In this document: piece by piece, positions 53,758-63,395 of the stretch | How positions within the stretch are numbered: position 1 is the first letter of the stretch | How the letters are laid out: every line of letters starts with the position of its first letter | Assembly: GCA_038243635.1 (NCBI GenBank) | Contig: JBBSQW010000010.1 | Location: 52,421-116,420 of the forward strand | DNA: 64,000 nt | Direction of reading: 5' to 3' | Source of the DNA: Pseudopedobacter sp038243635 | GTDB taxonomy: Bacteria; Bacteroidota; Bacteroidia; Sphingobacteriales; Sphingobacteriaceae | Made by a program: the position numbers and the translations under genes | Notes under the pieces: generated by a model | Seen by the model: only the letters and a program-made list of their open reading frames with translations | Databases searched by the model: none | What the model was told of the DNA's origin: nothing

Positions 53758-55635
53758 TTAAATATTCAAGCCGAATAACTTATGGTTGGAGGATGGTTTA
53801 TAACGAACTAAACGTATTGCATTTAGAATAACCAGCAATACGCTCGCCTCATGAACCAACATTCCAGATGCCAAATTCACGTTATTGGTTAAAACCCCGA
53901 CTAATAATAGGACCACTGTTCCTACAGCGAAAAACATGTTTTGTTTCATATTGCGAACAGTAGCTTTGGAGAGTCTAAAGGCATAAGCCAGTTTATCCAG
54001 GTTATCAGCCATCAGAACAACATCGGCAGTTTCCATTGCAATATCAGTACCTGCAACGCCCATTGCAATTCCAACATCAGCTGTAGCAATTGCAGGCGCA
54101 TCGTTCACGCCGTCACCAATCATTGCCAGCTGTACATCTTTACCCATGCAAGCCTTCACTTTTTCAACTTTGTTTTCCGGAAGGAGCTCAGCAAATACTT
54201 TATCCATATTCAAGTTTTGGGCAACAATATTTGCAGTATGTTTATTATCTCCTGTTAACATCACTAAATGCTGAATACCATCTAATCTAAGCTGTTGAAT
54301 TGCGTCTGCAGCTTCTTCTCTAATTTTGTCGGCGATAGATATGATACCCAATACGCGTTCTTGATCAGCAATAAAAACCGCAGTATTTCCATTCTTTTCC
54401 TGCTCGGTGGCATAGGATTCAGTCTGATTATCAATAGCAATCTCGTTTTGGAAAAGCCCTTTCCGGTTTCCAATATATACATGTTTTCCGTTAAGTTCCA
54501 CTTCTATTCCACGCCCTTTTAATACTTTTACCTCTGTGGGTTTATGAATGAGTTTTAAGCCCAATTTTTCGGCTTCCCTTACAATTGTTTTGCCCAAATG
54601 ATGTTCTGATATCACTTCTGCTTCAGCAGCGATCAACAATAATTCATTTTCGCTCAAACCAAAAGACTTGATGGCCGTAACCTCTGGCTTGCCTCTGGTT
54701 AGCGTACCTGTTTTGTCAAATACAATTGCATTTATTTTTGCGAGGTTTTCCATCACTTCCCCGCCTTTAATCAGAATACCATTCTTGGCACCATTCCCAA
54801 TTCCGGCTACAATAGACACCGGCGCAGAAATCACAAGCGCACCCGGGCAGGCAATTACTAAAAACGTAAGAGACAAATGGATATCCTTTGTTATAACCCA
54901 AACGATAACAGAAAGAACCATAACGCCGGGAGTATAAATGGCGGCGAAGCGTTCCAAAAATCGTTGAGTTTTTGCTTTTCCTTCTTGAGCTTCTTCTACA
55001 AGTTCGATAATTTTTGAGAACGTGGTATCTTCGCCAACATTTTCTGCAAGTACTTCTAGGTAGCCGCTATCCAATATGCTACCACTAAATACTTGGTCGC
55101 CAATGTTTTTAAGTATAGGAACGGATTCGCCGGTAATAGCAGCCTCGTTAACTGAAGCTTCTCCAGAAAGTACCCGCCCATCAATTGGTATCTTTTCGCC
55201 AGTTTGAATAATTACCACATCATCCTTAATAACATCCTCCGCCATAATTACTAAACGGACATTGTTACGGAGTACAGTAGCTTCAAGCGGAGCCATTTCA
55301 AGTAAAGATTTGAGCGAAGAACGGGCTTTCTCTAAAGTCCGCCCTTCTAAAAATGCTCCGAAGAGAAATAAGAAGGTCACCGCCGCAGATTCCGTATACT
55401 CGCCAATAATCAGTGCACCTACTACAGCAATTGTTACAAGCAACTCAATGCTGAACATCTTCATCATTGATGATTTCAAGGCTTTAACGAAAGTAGGGTA
55501 GCCCGCCACTAGTGAGGCTACAATTAAAATTGTATTTAAAATAGTCTTGTTCCAGCTGAATAAATACGTGATGAGGGCAAGCGTAAGCAATGCGCCAGAC
55601 ACATACATAATCATGTTTATTTGTTTGCTTTTCAT
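53758..55635 (-). CDS. heavy-metal-translocating P-type ATPase (P1B) with a CPG motif
   Basis: 625 residues. Eight TM helices by pattern; TGES actuator loop at 168-171, DKTGT phosphorylation site at Asp307, HLG-type nucleotide segment (SEHHLGK) and GDGVNDAPA near the end. The transmembrane metal motif is C263-P-G rather than the common CPC, so metal choice (Zn, Cd, Pb or other) is uncertain. It has no N-terminal metal-binding domain; the small HMA protein encoded directly upstream may supply it. Third gene of a DUF6448-HMA-ATPase operon. Confidence 0.92.
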   Translation of the reverse strand: MKSKQINMIMYVSGALLTLALITYLFSWNKTILNTILIVASLVAGYPTFVKALKSSMMKMFSIELLVTIAVVGALIIGEYTESAAVTFLFLFGAFLEGRTLEKARSSLKSLLEMAPLEATVLRNNVRLVIMAEDVIKDDVVIIQTGEKIPIDGRVLSGEASVNEAAITGESVPILKNIGDQVFSGSILDSGYLEVLAENVGEDTTFSKIIELVEEAQEGKAKTQRFLERFAAIYTPGVMVLSVIVWVITKDIHLSLTFLVIACPGALVISAPVSIVAGIGNGAKNGILIKGGEVMENLAKINAIVFDKTGTLTRGKPEVTAIKSFGLSENELLLIAAEAEVISEHHLGKTIVREAEKLGLKLIHKPTEVKVLKGRGIEVELNGKHVYIGNRKGLFQNEIAIDNQTESYATEQEKNGNTAVFIADQERVLGIISIADKIREEAADAIQQLRLDGIQHLVMLTGDNKHTANIVAQNLNMDKVFAELLPENKVEKVKACMGKDVQLAMIGDGVNDAPAIATADVGIAMGVAGTDIAMETADVVLMADNLDKLAYAFRLSKATVRNMKQNMFFAVGTVVLLLVGVLTNNVNLASGMLVHEASVLLVILNAIRLVRYKPSSNHKLFGLNI

Positions 55636-55651
55636 CGCTTACCTCACCTTT

Positions 55652-55876
55652 TTAATTTGCTGTTTTCGAAGATATAACGGGGTATCCAACCTTTTCAATA
55701 AGACTTTCCAATCGTTCGGTAGAAACCTCGTCATCATTATAATTTACCTTTACCTTGCTGGAGTTAAAAAGCACTTTGGCCTCTTTTACCCCAGGTTCTT
55801 TTGTTAGCACACCTTCTATTTTGGTAATGCAAGTTGGACAGGTAAGTGTTTCCAATTGAAATTTTGCAGTTTTCAT
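55652..55876 (-). CDS. free HMA domain metallochaperone
   Basis: 74 residues from ATG 55876 (MKTAKFQLETL). One ferredoxin-like heavy-metal-associated domain with the ligands C13-P-T-C16 in LTCPTC. Expected to carry a soft metal to the adjacent ATPase, which lacks its own HMA domain. 16 bases from the ATPase gene. Confidence 0.9.
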   Translation of the reverse strand: MKTAKFQLETLTCPTCITKIEGVLTKEPGVKEAKVLFNSSKVKVNYNDDEVSTERLESLIEKVGYPVISSKTAN

Positions 55877-55910
55877 GTCTTTGATTTTTAAATTTAACAA
55901 TGATTAATAA

Positions 55911-56519
55911 TTAATGCCCGTGTTGAGGACCGTGTTCTAAGACTGCATGGATTGCTTCTAAGGTATGTGTATAATCCACATAAGCAGCTACATATGCTCT
56001 TCCTTTTTCCACAGATTCATCCTTCGTTTTGCTAAGTTCTGTTGCTTTATTATATTTTTCTTGAATAACCTTTTCAATATGAGCACCTAAAGCGTCTGTT
56101 AAACCCGCAACATCCTTTACTGCTAATGATTTATCTGCCATTTTTATGATTTCGGTCGTAGAACCCGCTGGTTTAAGTCCTGTAAATGGTTCTCCTTCGC
56201 CTTCTCTATGCAAGCGTACTAAAGTTTCCAGAAAATGAGTTTCAGCCATTTTTTTAACGGTCTTACCCATGTTTTCTAATGCTTTCGTTTCTTTAAATGA
56301 CGTAATAATCTGCTGTTCGTACTTTGGCTCCACCCATTTTAAAACAAGTTCGACTTTGTTTTCTTTAAGTGCTGTTAGTGCGTCTTTGATTACCGGACCA
56401 TCATAAGAATCACAATGCGCAGCAGCTAATTGAGGCAAACTGAATAAGAAAATAAAAATGGTTATTGCTAAAATAAATTTTTGACTGCAGTGTTTTGCGA
56501 AGTTTTTAATAGTTTTCAT
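55911..56519 (-). CDS. DUF6448 secreted protein
   Basis: 202 residues. Signal peptide 1-34 (long n-region, core AITIFIFLFSLPQLAAA) directly followed by HCDSYDGPV, which is the conserved start of mature DUF6448 proteins; ends in a His-rich EHGPQHGH tail. The His and Cys residues suggest metal or haem contact in the periplasm, but no function is established. First gene of the operon; an inverted repeat lies 58 bases upstream. Confidence 0.85.
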   Translation of the reverse strand: MKTIKNFAKHCSQKFILAITIFIFLFSLPQLAAAHCDSYDGPVIKDALTALKENKVELVLKWVEPKYEQQIITSFKETKALENMGKTVKKMAETHFLETLVRLHREGEGEPFTGLKPAGSTTEIIKMADKSLAVKDVAGLTDALGAHIEKVIQEKYNKATELSKTKDESVEKGRAYVAAYVDYTHTLEAIHAVLEHGPQHGH

Positions 56520-56576
56520 TGCGTTTTATTTATAAATGAAATTTATCTTTTTGTATACCCCAAAGATACGAATAAA

Positions 56577-56608
56577 ATCTATAGAAGACAACTTTGTCTT
56601 TTATAGAT
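56577..56608. promoter_or_regulatory. inverted repeat operator upstream of the DUF6448-HMA-ATPase operon
   Basis: Arms ATCTATAGAAGACAA and TTGTCTTTTATAGAT (14 of 15 paired) around CT. The core CTATAnAAGAYAA-N2-TTRTCTTTTAT is shared with the site at 57125-57148 next to rrf2. Probably bound by the Rrf2 protein. Confidence 0.65.
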
Positions 56609-56656
56609 ATAGGGCGTTTATATTTTAAAATTTTTATAGAATAAGAATTAATGAAA

Positions 56657-57091
56657 TTAAAGATTGGTAAGATAAGCGGAACCTGTTTTTAAGCTTTCAG
56701 CAAGACTAACGATGGTTGTTTCTTCAAAAGATTTCCGCATCTTGTCTCTCATTTCCGCATGTTGGTAATGCATAGGGCAGGGGTGAGCATCTGTGCACTC
56801 ATGTAATCCTAAAACGCATTCTGTAAAAACTGACAAACCGTCTATTGCGTTCACAATATTGATTATCGGAAGCTTTAATTGGTTTTTCTCACAAAAAAAA
56901 CCTCCGTATGGCCCTTTTAGCGAGCTAACAATCCGATGTTTATTAAGAATTTGTAAAACTTTTCCAGTGAACGCGGGAGGCGCATCAATCTCTTTTGCAA
57001 TTTCTTTAACGCTTAGTTTTACGTTTTCATCAGCTTTAGAAGCGATGTAGATAGCAGAGCGGATTGCGTATTTACAGGATTTAGATATCAT
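56657..57091 (-). CDS. Rrf2 family regulator, NsrR-like
   Basis: 144 residues. N-terminal winged helix (SCKYAIRSAIYIA; VKEIAKEIDAPPAFTGKVLQIL; SLKGPYGGFF wing) and a three-cysteine cluster C92-x6-C99-x5-C105, the spacing used for the [Fe-S] cluster of NsrR (Streptomyces coelicolor Cys93, Cys99, Cys105). Divergent from a nitric-oxide reductase gene, which supports NO sensing. An inverted repeat 34 bases upstream would give autoregulation. Confidence 0.9.
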   Translation of the reverse strand: MISKSCKYAIRSAIYIASKADENVKLSVKEIAKEIDAPPAFTGKVLQILNKHRIVSSLKGPYGGFFCEKNQLKLPIINIVNAIDGLSVFTECVLGLHECTDAHPCPMHYQHAEMRDKMRKSFEETTIVSLAESLKTGSAYLTNL

Positions 57092-57124
57092 TGCGTTAAT
57101 TTTCTATCAAAGATATAGAAACCT

Positions 57125-57148
57125 ATATAAGATAAGGTTATCTTTTAT
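57125..57148. promoter_or_regulatory. inverted repeat operator between rrf2 and norZ
   Basis: Arms ATATAAGATAA and TTATCTTTTAT (10 of 11 paired) around GG; the inner AAGATAA-GG-TTATCTT is perfect. Same design as the site at 56577-56608. Confidence 0.65.
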
Positions 57149-57371
57149 GAGATAGAACAAGTATATTTTGATAAATGGTAAGAATAACCGTTAATCTAGC
57201 TTATAGAGCATCAGGATGTTTACAAAAATACCCTCATTATTAGAAACGGTAGAATAATCGCAATTCAAATTTTTGATTAGCATTTATAATTATAATTACC
57301 TAGGTTTATTTATATCATCTATTTAAAGTGCTACGATTCGGAATACCGCATCGTTTCCAATTAAACATCTC

Positions 57372-59618
57372 ATGGGTAAAGAAAAAAAACTTTGGATTGC
57401 ATTCATTCTAGTAACCACCATTTCCTTCGCTGTATTAGGATATTATGGTTATGAAATCTACCAGAAAGCGCCGCCATTACCTGAAAAGGTGATCACTGCC
57501 GATGGTAGGGTTATTTTTGAAGGGCAGGATATCAAAGACGGCCAAAACGTATGGCAAAGTATGGGAGGCCAGGAAGTTGGTTCTGTTTGGGGCCACGGGG
57601 CATACCTTGCGCCGGACTGGACTGCAGATTGGCTTCACAGAGAGGCGATCTTTATTCTGAACCAATGGGCTCAAAGAGAACATAAGCAATCTTACGAGTC
57701 TTTGAGCAGCGAGAATCAGGCTGGACTTGAACGAAGGCTGCAGTTGGAACTTCGTAAAAATACCTATAATCCTGCCGATGGAACCCTCACCATTTCAGCA
57801 ATCAGAGCGGAAGCTATTGAGTACCTGAACAATTATTATACTGGTTTGTTCATGGAAAATCCTGAACTTGATGAATTAAGAACCCAATATGCTATCCCGA
57901 AAAATTCAATAAAAAGCAAAAACAGAATGCGCCAGATGAGTGGTTTTTTTTTCTGGGCCACATGGGCCTGCGTCACAGAACGCCCTGGTAGCAATATCAC
58001 CTACACGAATAATTGGCCTGCTGAAGATCTGGTAGGTAACAAACCTACAGGAGATCTTCTTATTTGGACGGGAGTAAGTATTATATTTCTTCTTGTTGGG
58101 ATAGGCCTAATGGTCTTTTATCATGCCAGATTGAAAGAGGAGAAAGATCCAGAAATGCCTGTAGAAGACCCTTTGATGCGCCAAACAGTTACGCCTTCCA
58201 TGTTGGCCGTCAAAAAATATTTATGGATCGTAAATATTCTGATTTTAATTCAAGTTACCGCGGGTGTGATCACTGCCCATTACGGTGTTGAAGGAGATGC
58301 TTTTTACGGGTTTGACCTTGCCTCTGTTCTGCCATACTCGGTTTCAAGAACTTGGCATGTGCAGTTGGGTATTCTATGGATTGCAACCGCATGGCTTGCA
58401 ACTGGGCTCTATATTGTGCCTTCAGTTGCAGGTAAGGACCCAAAGTTTCAGAAACTAGGTGTAAACATCCTCTTTGTCTGCCTCCTCATTATTGTTTTTG
58501 GGTCTATGGCTGGGCAATGGATGGGAATAATGCAAAAACTAGGACTGGAAACTAATTTTTGGTTTGGCCACCAGGGTTATGAATATGTCGATTTGGGAAG
58601 ATTCTGGCAGATCTTTCTACTTATAGGCCTGTTTTTGTGGTTGTCCTTGATGATACGTCCTCTTATACCAGTTATAAGAAAAAAGACGTCTGAAAAAAGT
58701 TTATTGATCATGTTGTTAGTGGCTTCAGGAGCTATCGCTTTATTTTATGGCGCAGGATTAATGTGGGGTCGGCAAACTAACCTCGCCATTGTAGAATACT
58801 GGAGATGGTGGGTGGTACATCTTTGGGTAGAAGGTTTCTTTGAGGTTTTTGCTACGGTAGTTTCCGCATTTCTCTTTGTGCGGTTAGGGCTCCTACGTAC
58901 TACAACCGCAACCTTAAGCGTACTTTTATCAACAGTAATCTTCCTTTCTGGAGGTATTTTGGGAACCTTTCATCACTTGTATTTTACTGGTACGCCTACC
59001 GCCATAATCGCAATTGGTAGCACATTTAGTGCTCTGGAAGTAGTACCATTAGTTCTAATCGGATATGAAGCATATGAAAATTATCGATTAGGTAAAGCCA
59101 CGAAATGGCTGAAGGATTATAAGTGGCCGATCTACTGTCTGGTTGCGGTTGCATTCTGGAATTTCTTTGGCGCAGGGATACTGGGGTTCGTTATCAATCC
59201 ACCTATTGCATTATATTATATTCAAGGTCTCAACACCACGGCAGCTCACGCTCACGGTGCCCTTTTCGGTGTTTATGGAATGCTCGGGATGGGATTGATG
59301 CTGTTTACATTGAGAAGTCTGTACAGGGAGCAAATCTGGAATGAAAAATTAATAGGATTTTCCTTTTGGGCAATAAATATTGGATTGATGCTAATGTTAG
59401 TACTCAGTTTATTGCCAATGGGAATCTTACAAGCGGTAGCCAGCGTAAATGAAGGAATGTGGTATGCAAGATCTGCAGAATTTGCGCAACAACCAGGGAT
59501 GGCTACCATTAAATGGCTACGGGTAATTGGAGACACCATCTTTGCTGCTGGACTGTTTGCCTTTGTATGGTTTGTTTTCTCTTTGGATAGTAAAAGACGA
59601 CATTCTAAAAATAATTGA
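57372..59618 (+). CDS. norZ: quinol-dependent nitric-oxide reductase (qNOR)
   Basis: 748 residues. One TM helix at 9-27, then the soluble cytochrome c-like but haem-free extension of qNOR (VWQSMGGQEVGSVWGHGAYLAPDW, about 57-80), then about twelve helices of the haem-copper oxidase fold with His ligands (FHHLYFTGTP; TTAAHAHGALFGVYGM; RTWHVQLGI). It reduces NO to N2O using menaquinol. No other denitrification gene is nearby, so detoxification is likelier than respiration. Divergent from rrf2. Confidence 0.93.
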   Translation: MGKEKKLWIAFILVTTISFAVLGYYGYEIYQKAPPLPEKVITADGRVIFEGQDIKDGQNVWQSMGGQEVGSVWGHGAYLAPDWTADWLHREAIFILNQWAQREHKQSYESLSSENQAGLERRLQLELRKNTYNPADGTLTISAIRAEAIEYLNNYYTGLFMENPELDELRTQYAIPKNSIKSKNRMRQMSGFFFWATWACVTERPGSNITYTNNWPAEDLVGNKPTGDLLIWTGVSIIFLLVGIGLMVFYHARLKEEKDPEMPVEDPLMRQTVTPSMLAVKKYLWIVNILILIQVTAGVITAHYGVEGDAFYGFDLASVLPYSVSRTWHVQLGILWIATAWLATGLYIVPSVAGKDPKFQKLGVNILFVCLLIIVFGSMAGQWMGIMQKLGLETNFWFGHQGYEYVDLGRFWQIFLLIGLFLWLSLMIRPLIPVIRKKTSEKSLLIMLLVASGAIALFYGAGLMWGRQTNLAIVEYWRWWVVHLWVEGFFEVFATVVSAFLFVRLGLLRTTTATLSVLLSTVIFLSGGILGTFHHLYFTGTPTAIIAIGSTFSALEVVPLVLIGYEAYENYRLGKATKWLKDYKWPIYCLVAVAFWNFFGAGILGFVINPPIALYYIQGLNTTAAHAHGALFGVYGMLGMGLMLFTLRSLYREQIWNEKLIGFSFWAINIGLMLMLVLSLLPMGILQAVASVNEGMWYARSAEFAQQPGMATIKWLRVIGDTIFAAGLFAFVWFVFSLDSKRRHSKNN

Positions 59619-59673
59619 ATAGCGCAATGTATTTAATGACAATTAATATCGTTATTGTACTGCAATAACAAAA

Positions 59674-60213
59674 ATGGAACTTATGATAAATACGATTTGG
59701 AAAATTGATTCCGCCCAAAGTGAAATCACTTTTAAGGTAAGAAAATTAATGATTATGAATGTTGAGGGAACTTTTGGGGTCTTTGAAGGGCAGCTGGAAT
59801 CTGAATCTGACAAATTTGAATTCGTTAAGAACATTCATTTTAAAGTAAAAGTTGATTCCATTAAAACGGATGATGAAAAACGTGATGAACACCTGAGATC
59901 TGCTGATTTTTTCGACGTGGATACATATCCATATTTCAGTTTCACTGCAAGTAGCTTTAATGCGAAAGATTTAAAAATACAAGGTGAACTCAGCATTAGA
60001 GATATTTCTAAACCTGTGACTTTTGACGCTGAATTCCTTGGTACCTCAACCAATGATAAGGGAGCGACCAACGCAAAATTGATGGTTTCAGGTAAAGTAA
60101 ATCGGAATGATTTTGGGCTCACCTGGAGTGGCAAGAACGCAGCTGGGGACGTAATAGTTGGGGATGAGATAAAGTTAGGGGCTCATGTACAGTTTACTAA
60201 AACGGCTCCTTAA
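59674..60213 (+). CDS. YceI family protein
   Basis: 179 residues (MELMINT; an alternative start is ATG 59683). Lipocalin-like beta-barrel, with WKIDSAQSEITFKVRKLMI at the start and GELSIRDISKPVTFDAEF and GKVNRNDFGLTW in the second half, as in YceI/TTHA0802 isoprenoid-binding proteins. No signal peptide, so cytoplasmic, unlike E. coli YceI. It follows norZ by 55 bases and may be part of the NO-response operon. Confidence 0.9.
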   Translation: MELMINTIWKIDSAQSEITFKVRKLMIMNVEGTFGVFEGQLESESDKFEFVKNIHFKVKVDSIKTDDEKRDEHLRSADFFDVDTYPYFSFTASSFNAKDLKIQGELSIRDISKPVTFDAEFLGTSTNDKGATNAKLMVSGKVNRNDFGLTWSGKNAAGDVIVGDEIKLGAHVQFTKTAP

Positions 60214-60475
60214 CAAGGATTACTGAGACTAGATTACATAAAGAATCGTAGAAACCCAGTTTATTAAAGAAAAGGTTGCCATTCATGTTGCTATAAGAGC
60301 TCAGATAAGCGGTAGTTTATCGCAACGGGCTTAAAGATCTACAATGTTTAATACCATTCTTTTTGATGTAATTACTGAGTGCGGATTTTGTAAATTGCGG
60401 CTTCTTGTTCTCCTCAAACGTGAACTTTTAAAAGAGTAAATTTTATTTTTAAATTTAAAACTAATAGATATAATT

Positions 60476-61216
60476 ATGGACACTATGACTACGGTTTCTG
60501 AAGTATTGAACAATCTCAAATCTAAGGGATATACTGTAGATTTTAATCTTGATGACAACTGTTTGGTTTGTCATTCAAACTCATTAAAGATTCATCCAGA
60601 TGAGTTTGCGGTAGATAAACATTACCGTTTTGAAGGGATATCTGATCCTGCCGATGAAGCGATTGTATATGCAATTTCTTCGACCAAACACAATATAAAA
60701 GGGACTTTAGTAGACGGATATGGAATTTCCAGCGATAAATTAACCAATGATATGGTTAAGGCTTTAACTGGAAAACGATCCTCAGAACACGTTAGCATGA
60801 CACCGATTTCACCTGAAATAAAATCAAATGATTCCACGCCTTTACGCCCTGAGGGCGAACGTGAACTTGATGCTCCGATGGTGACAATGGATTTGTCGAT
60901 GTTTAAAGCACAAATCAAAGAAGAGGAATCTTATAAAAATGGCGATAGGAATGCAATTACCATATTTAAATCTGAAGGTATGCGTATCGTACTGATTGCA
61001 CTTCATGAGGGTGCCCAAATGAAAACCCATACGGCGCCTGGCATTATTAGCGTTCAGGTACTTGAGGGAAACATAAGCTTTAAAACGGAACAGGAAACAA
61101 CGGATCGCACCGCAGGTCAAATGCTTGCACTGCATGCCGGAGTACCTCATAGCGTTTACGCGAAGACAGAATCGGTTTTTCTTTTGACACTATCATTAAA
61201 AACGGAAGTTATTTAG
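60476..61216 (+). CDS. fusion of a small PRPP-synthetase-annotated domain with a cupin
   Basis: 246 residues in two parts. Residues 1-100 (VSEVLNNLKSKGYTVDFNL, NCLVCHSNSLKIHPDEF, YRFEGISDPADEAIVYAISS) match a family of about 95 residues in Bacteroidota, often labelled phosphoribosylpyrophosphate synthetase without support. A linker (about 100-130) joins a cupin (about 150-246: IVLIALHEGAQMKTHTAPG, QVLEGNISF, GQMLALHAGVPHSV, with candidate metal ligands His in KTHTAPG). The two domains are usually separate genes. Function unknown; context suggests nitrosative or metal stress. Confidence 0.78.
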   Translation: MDTMTTVSEVLNNLKSKGYTVDFNLDDNCLVCHSNSLKIHPDEFAVDKHYRFEGISDPADEAIVYAISSTKHNIKGTLVDGYGISSDKLTNDMVKALTGKRSSEHVSMTPISPEIKSNDSTPLRPEGERELDAPMVTMDLSMFKAQIKEEESYKNGDRNAITIFKSEGMRIVLIALHEGAQMKTHTAPGIISVQVLEGNISFKTEQETTDRTAGQMLALHAGVPHSVYAKTESVFLLTLSLKTEVI

Positions 61217-62526
61217 TAAGAATAGTTATTCATGAAGTTTGACTGTTCGGCCTTACAACAGTTAGCTTACATTTTAGAACTTCTTTTAGACAGTTTTTTT
61301 AAAACGCTATGGGTTCTGTCGTGAATGACCGACTATCCCTCTTATCCTCCCTAGGTGAAAGCATTTGAATTTGTGATGGGATTGCTTAACGTACTCTTGT
61401 TAAGTATTTCCTGTTCGAAATGAATGTGTGACCTACTTGAAATTCATTGGTAGTGATTATGGTTGCTCCCCGTCATAACAAAACGGAGAAATACTGATAA
61501 TTCGAACCTAGCTTTATCAGAAATGGCTGTTTTATAGTAAATAATTACTTTTTTTGATATTTTCTTAAAAACCATAATGCTATCTATTAACTTTTTAATT
61601 TACTAAATTCTTTGCTAATTTTTGGCTTTAACATACGCTACGCCCCATAAATCGTCGACTGGGAAAAATGATAACGCTTGGTTTATCTTATCATGTTGAT
61701 ATAACACTATGTGTTTTTGCCGGTGCAATCCCAATACTAATTGGAATGCTGACCAATCGCCATGTTGCATTTACGATGTACCTACCGTAAGCCAAAAAAT
61801 TATAATCGAAATTTTTGAATAGCAACCAACATTCGCCAACACTATATATAACAAAATCAGGAGTGAACCAGCTTAAAGTGTGCATCATTCTATTGTGCAT
61901 CTCCGTAAAGTTCATAGTTACTTGAAAACGGAATAATTTCTCTGGATTTGATTTTACTTCGTATCTCAAATTCGGGCGTTCCCATCTTAATTCCTAAAAA
62001 TTTGCACTCAGCGCTCTTGGCAGTCACGTATTTTACTCTAGGCTATAATTATGTTTATAATCGAATCATTTGGTTTCTACATTAAAAATGAATTAAAAAC
62101 ATCAATTCCAGAAATATATAAAACCTTCGCAAAATACTTATTTAATAAAAATTAGCGTTTATTTGATGACAGTAGCTTTCTTACTTTCTACCTACCGAAT
62201 TCCAATATTTCTTAAACCATCCGTAAAGTAAGTGTCCGCAACTGTCACACCTGTCTAGAGGATTATTGCATTGTCTCTCCAGATTAAACAATAGAGAGGA
62301 ATTTCCAAACTTTCTAGCGATTGAAAGGCTTTTTATTTACAGATTTAACAAAAAAAGTATTTAAACTCCTTCCTTTTACGAATCCGAAGAGCACTATATT
62401 TAAACTCTACGGGCAGTTAATACTTCTTCGTTTTCCCTTTAAACCAGCAACCCAATCAGTAGAAAGTACCACAAATCACCCTAATAACACCGCTATTCCT
62501 ATCAGTTTTGTGGTTACTTTTGCTGC
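61217..62526. other. 1.3-kb stretch without a supportable gene
   Basis: AT-rich, with stops in all frames. One minus-strand frame at 61691-61969 has no recognised motif and poor coding character. No repeats, RNA or IS ends recognised. Probably gene debris between the stress module and the araC remnant. Confidence 0.5.
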
Positions 62527-63394
62527 ATGAAAACGAGCATCCCGGTTTTTGAATTGCATGAAATAGACGGAACTAAAGGTTCTTATGTAATGATTGATCG
62601 TTTTGCAGATTATCTACAACGTAACCACCACTTGTTTACCACGCATCGTCATTCCTTTTATCAATTGGTTTATTTTGCCAAGGGAAAAGCGGTAACCAAT
62701 TGATAGATTTCGAAAGATATACTATGCGTCCGGGTGTAATTTATTTTATGAGTCCAGGGCAAGTACATAACTGGTTGTTTGAAATGCCGCCAGATGGTTA
62801 TATCTTAAATTTTGAAGCCGATTTTTTCCATTTTTTTTAGCCGATCCAGACTATCTTCAAAAGTTCAGCTTTTTGAATAGTGCTTTTGATACAAATTTAT
62901 TTTCGCTAGCGGAAAGTGATAGGGAAGAAACAATTAGAATTTTTGAGGCAGCCTTAAAAGCTAAAACAGAGCAATAAGCTTATAATGATGATCTACTAAG
63001 GCTGCTTATTTTAGAGCTTTTTATTTTGGTAGGTAAATCTTGTGCTCCAAACGCCGAGCTACCTGCCAATTACAATCGCTTGCTGTTAAACAATTTTAGA
63101 AAGCTGTTAGAAACAAATTATAAAGTGTGTCAGTTTCCACGAGATTATGCCAACTTACTTTATGTTACACCCAACCACCTCAATGCACTTCGTAAAGATC
63201 AATTGGGAATTTCGGCTGGCCAACTGATTAGGAGCAGAATTTTATTGGAAGCCAAAAGATTACTGGTAAATGTAGAGTTTACAGTACAACAAATTGCGGT
63301 TAATCTTGGCTATAAAGACGCCTCATATTTTGTGCGGTTCTTTAAAAAATACCAAGAAGAAACACCAGAGAAATTCAGAAAGAAAATTATATAG
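62527..63394 (+). pseudogene. AraC family regulator, broken
   Basis: Reads MKTSIPVFELHEIDGTKG and on through an AraC cupin N-domain (HRHSFYQLVYF), then breaks at 62700. One extra A in the AAAA run at 62685-62688 restores the frame into LIDFERYTMRPGVIYFMSPG. A second break at the T8 run, 62831-62838, needs one extra T to read HFFLADPDYLQKF. TAA at 62975-62977 is a third, point-mutational lesion (probably a former Gln codon). The AraC HTH domain from about 63090 is open to the end (AGQLIRSRILLEAKRLL; IAVNLGYKDASYFVRFFKKY). Confidence 0.88.
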
Positions 63395-63395
63395 T

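Noticed and set aside
61691..61969. 92-codon minus-strand ORF in the gene-poor stretch
   Set aside because: No recognisable motif, odd composition (many aromatic and His residues) and no ribosome binding site.
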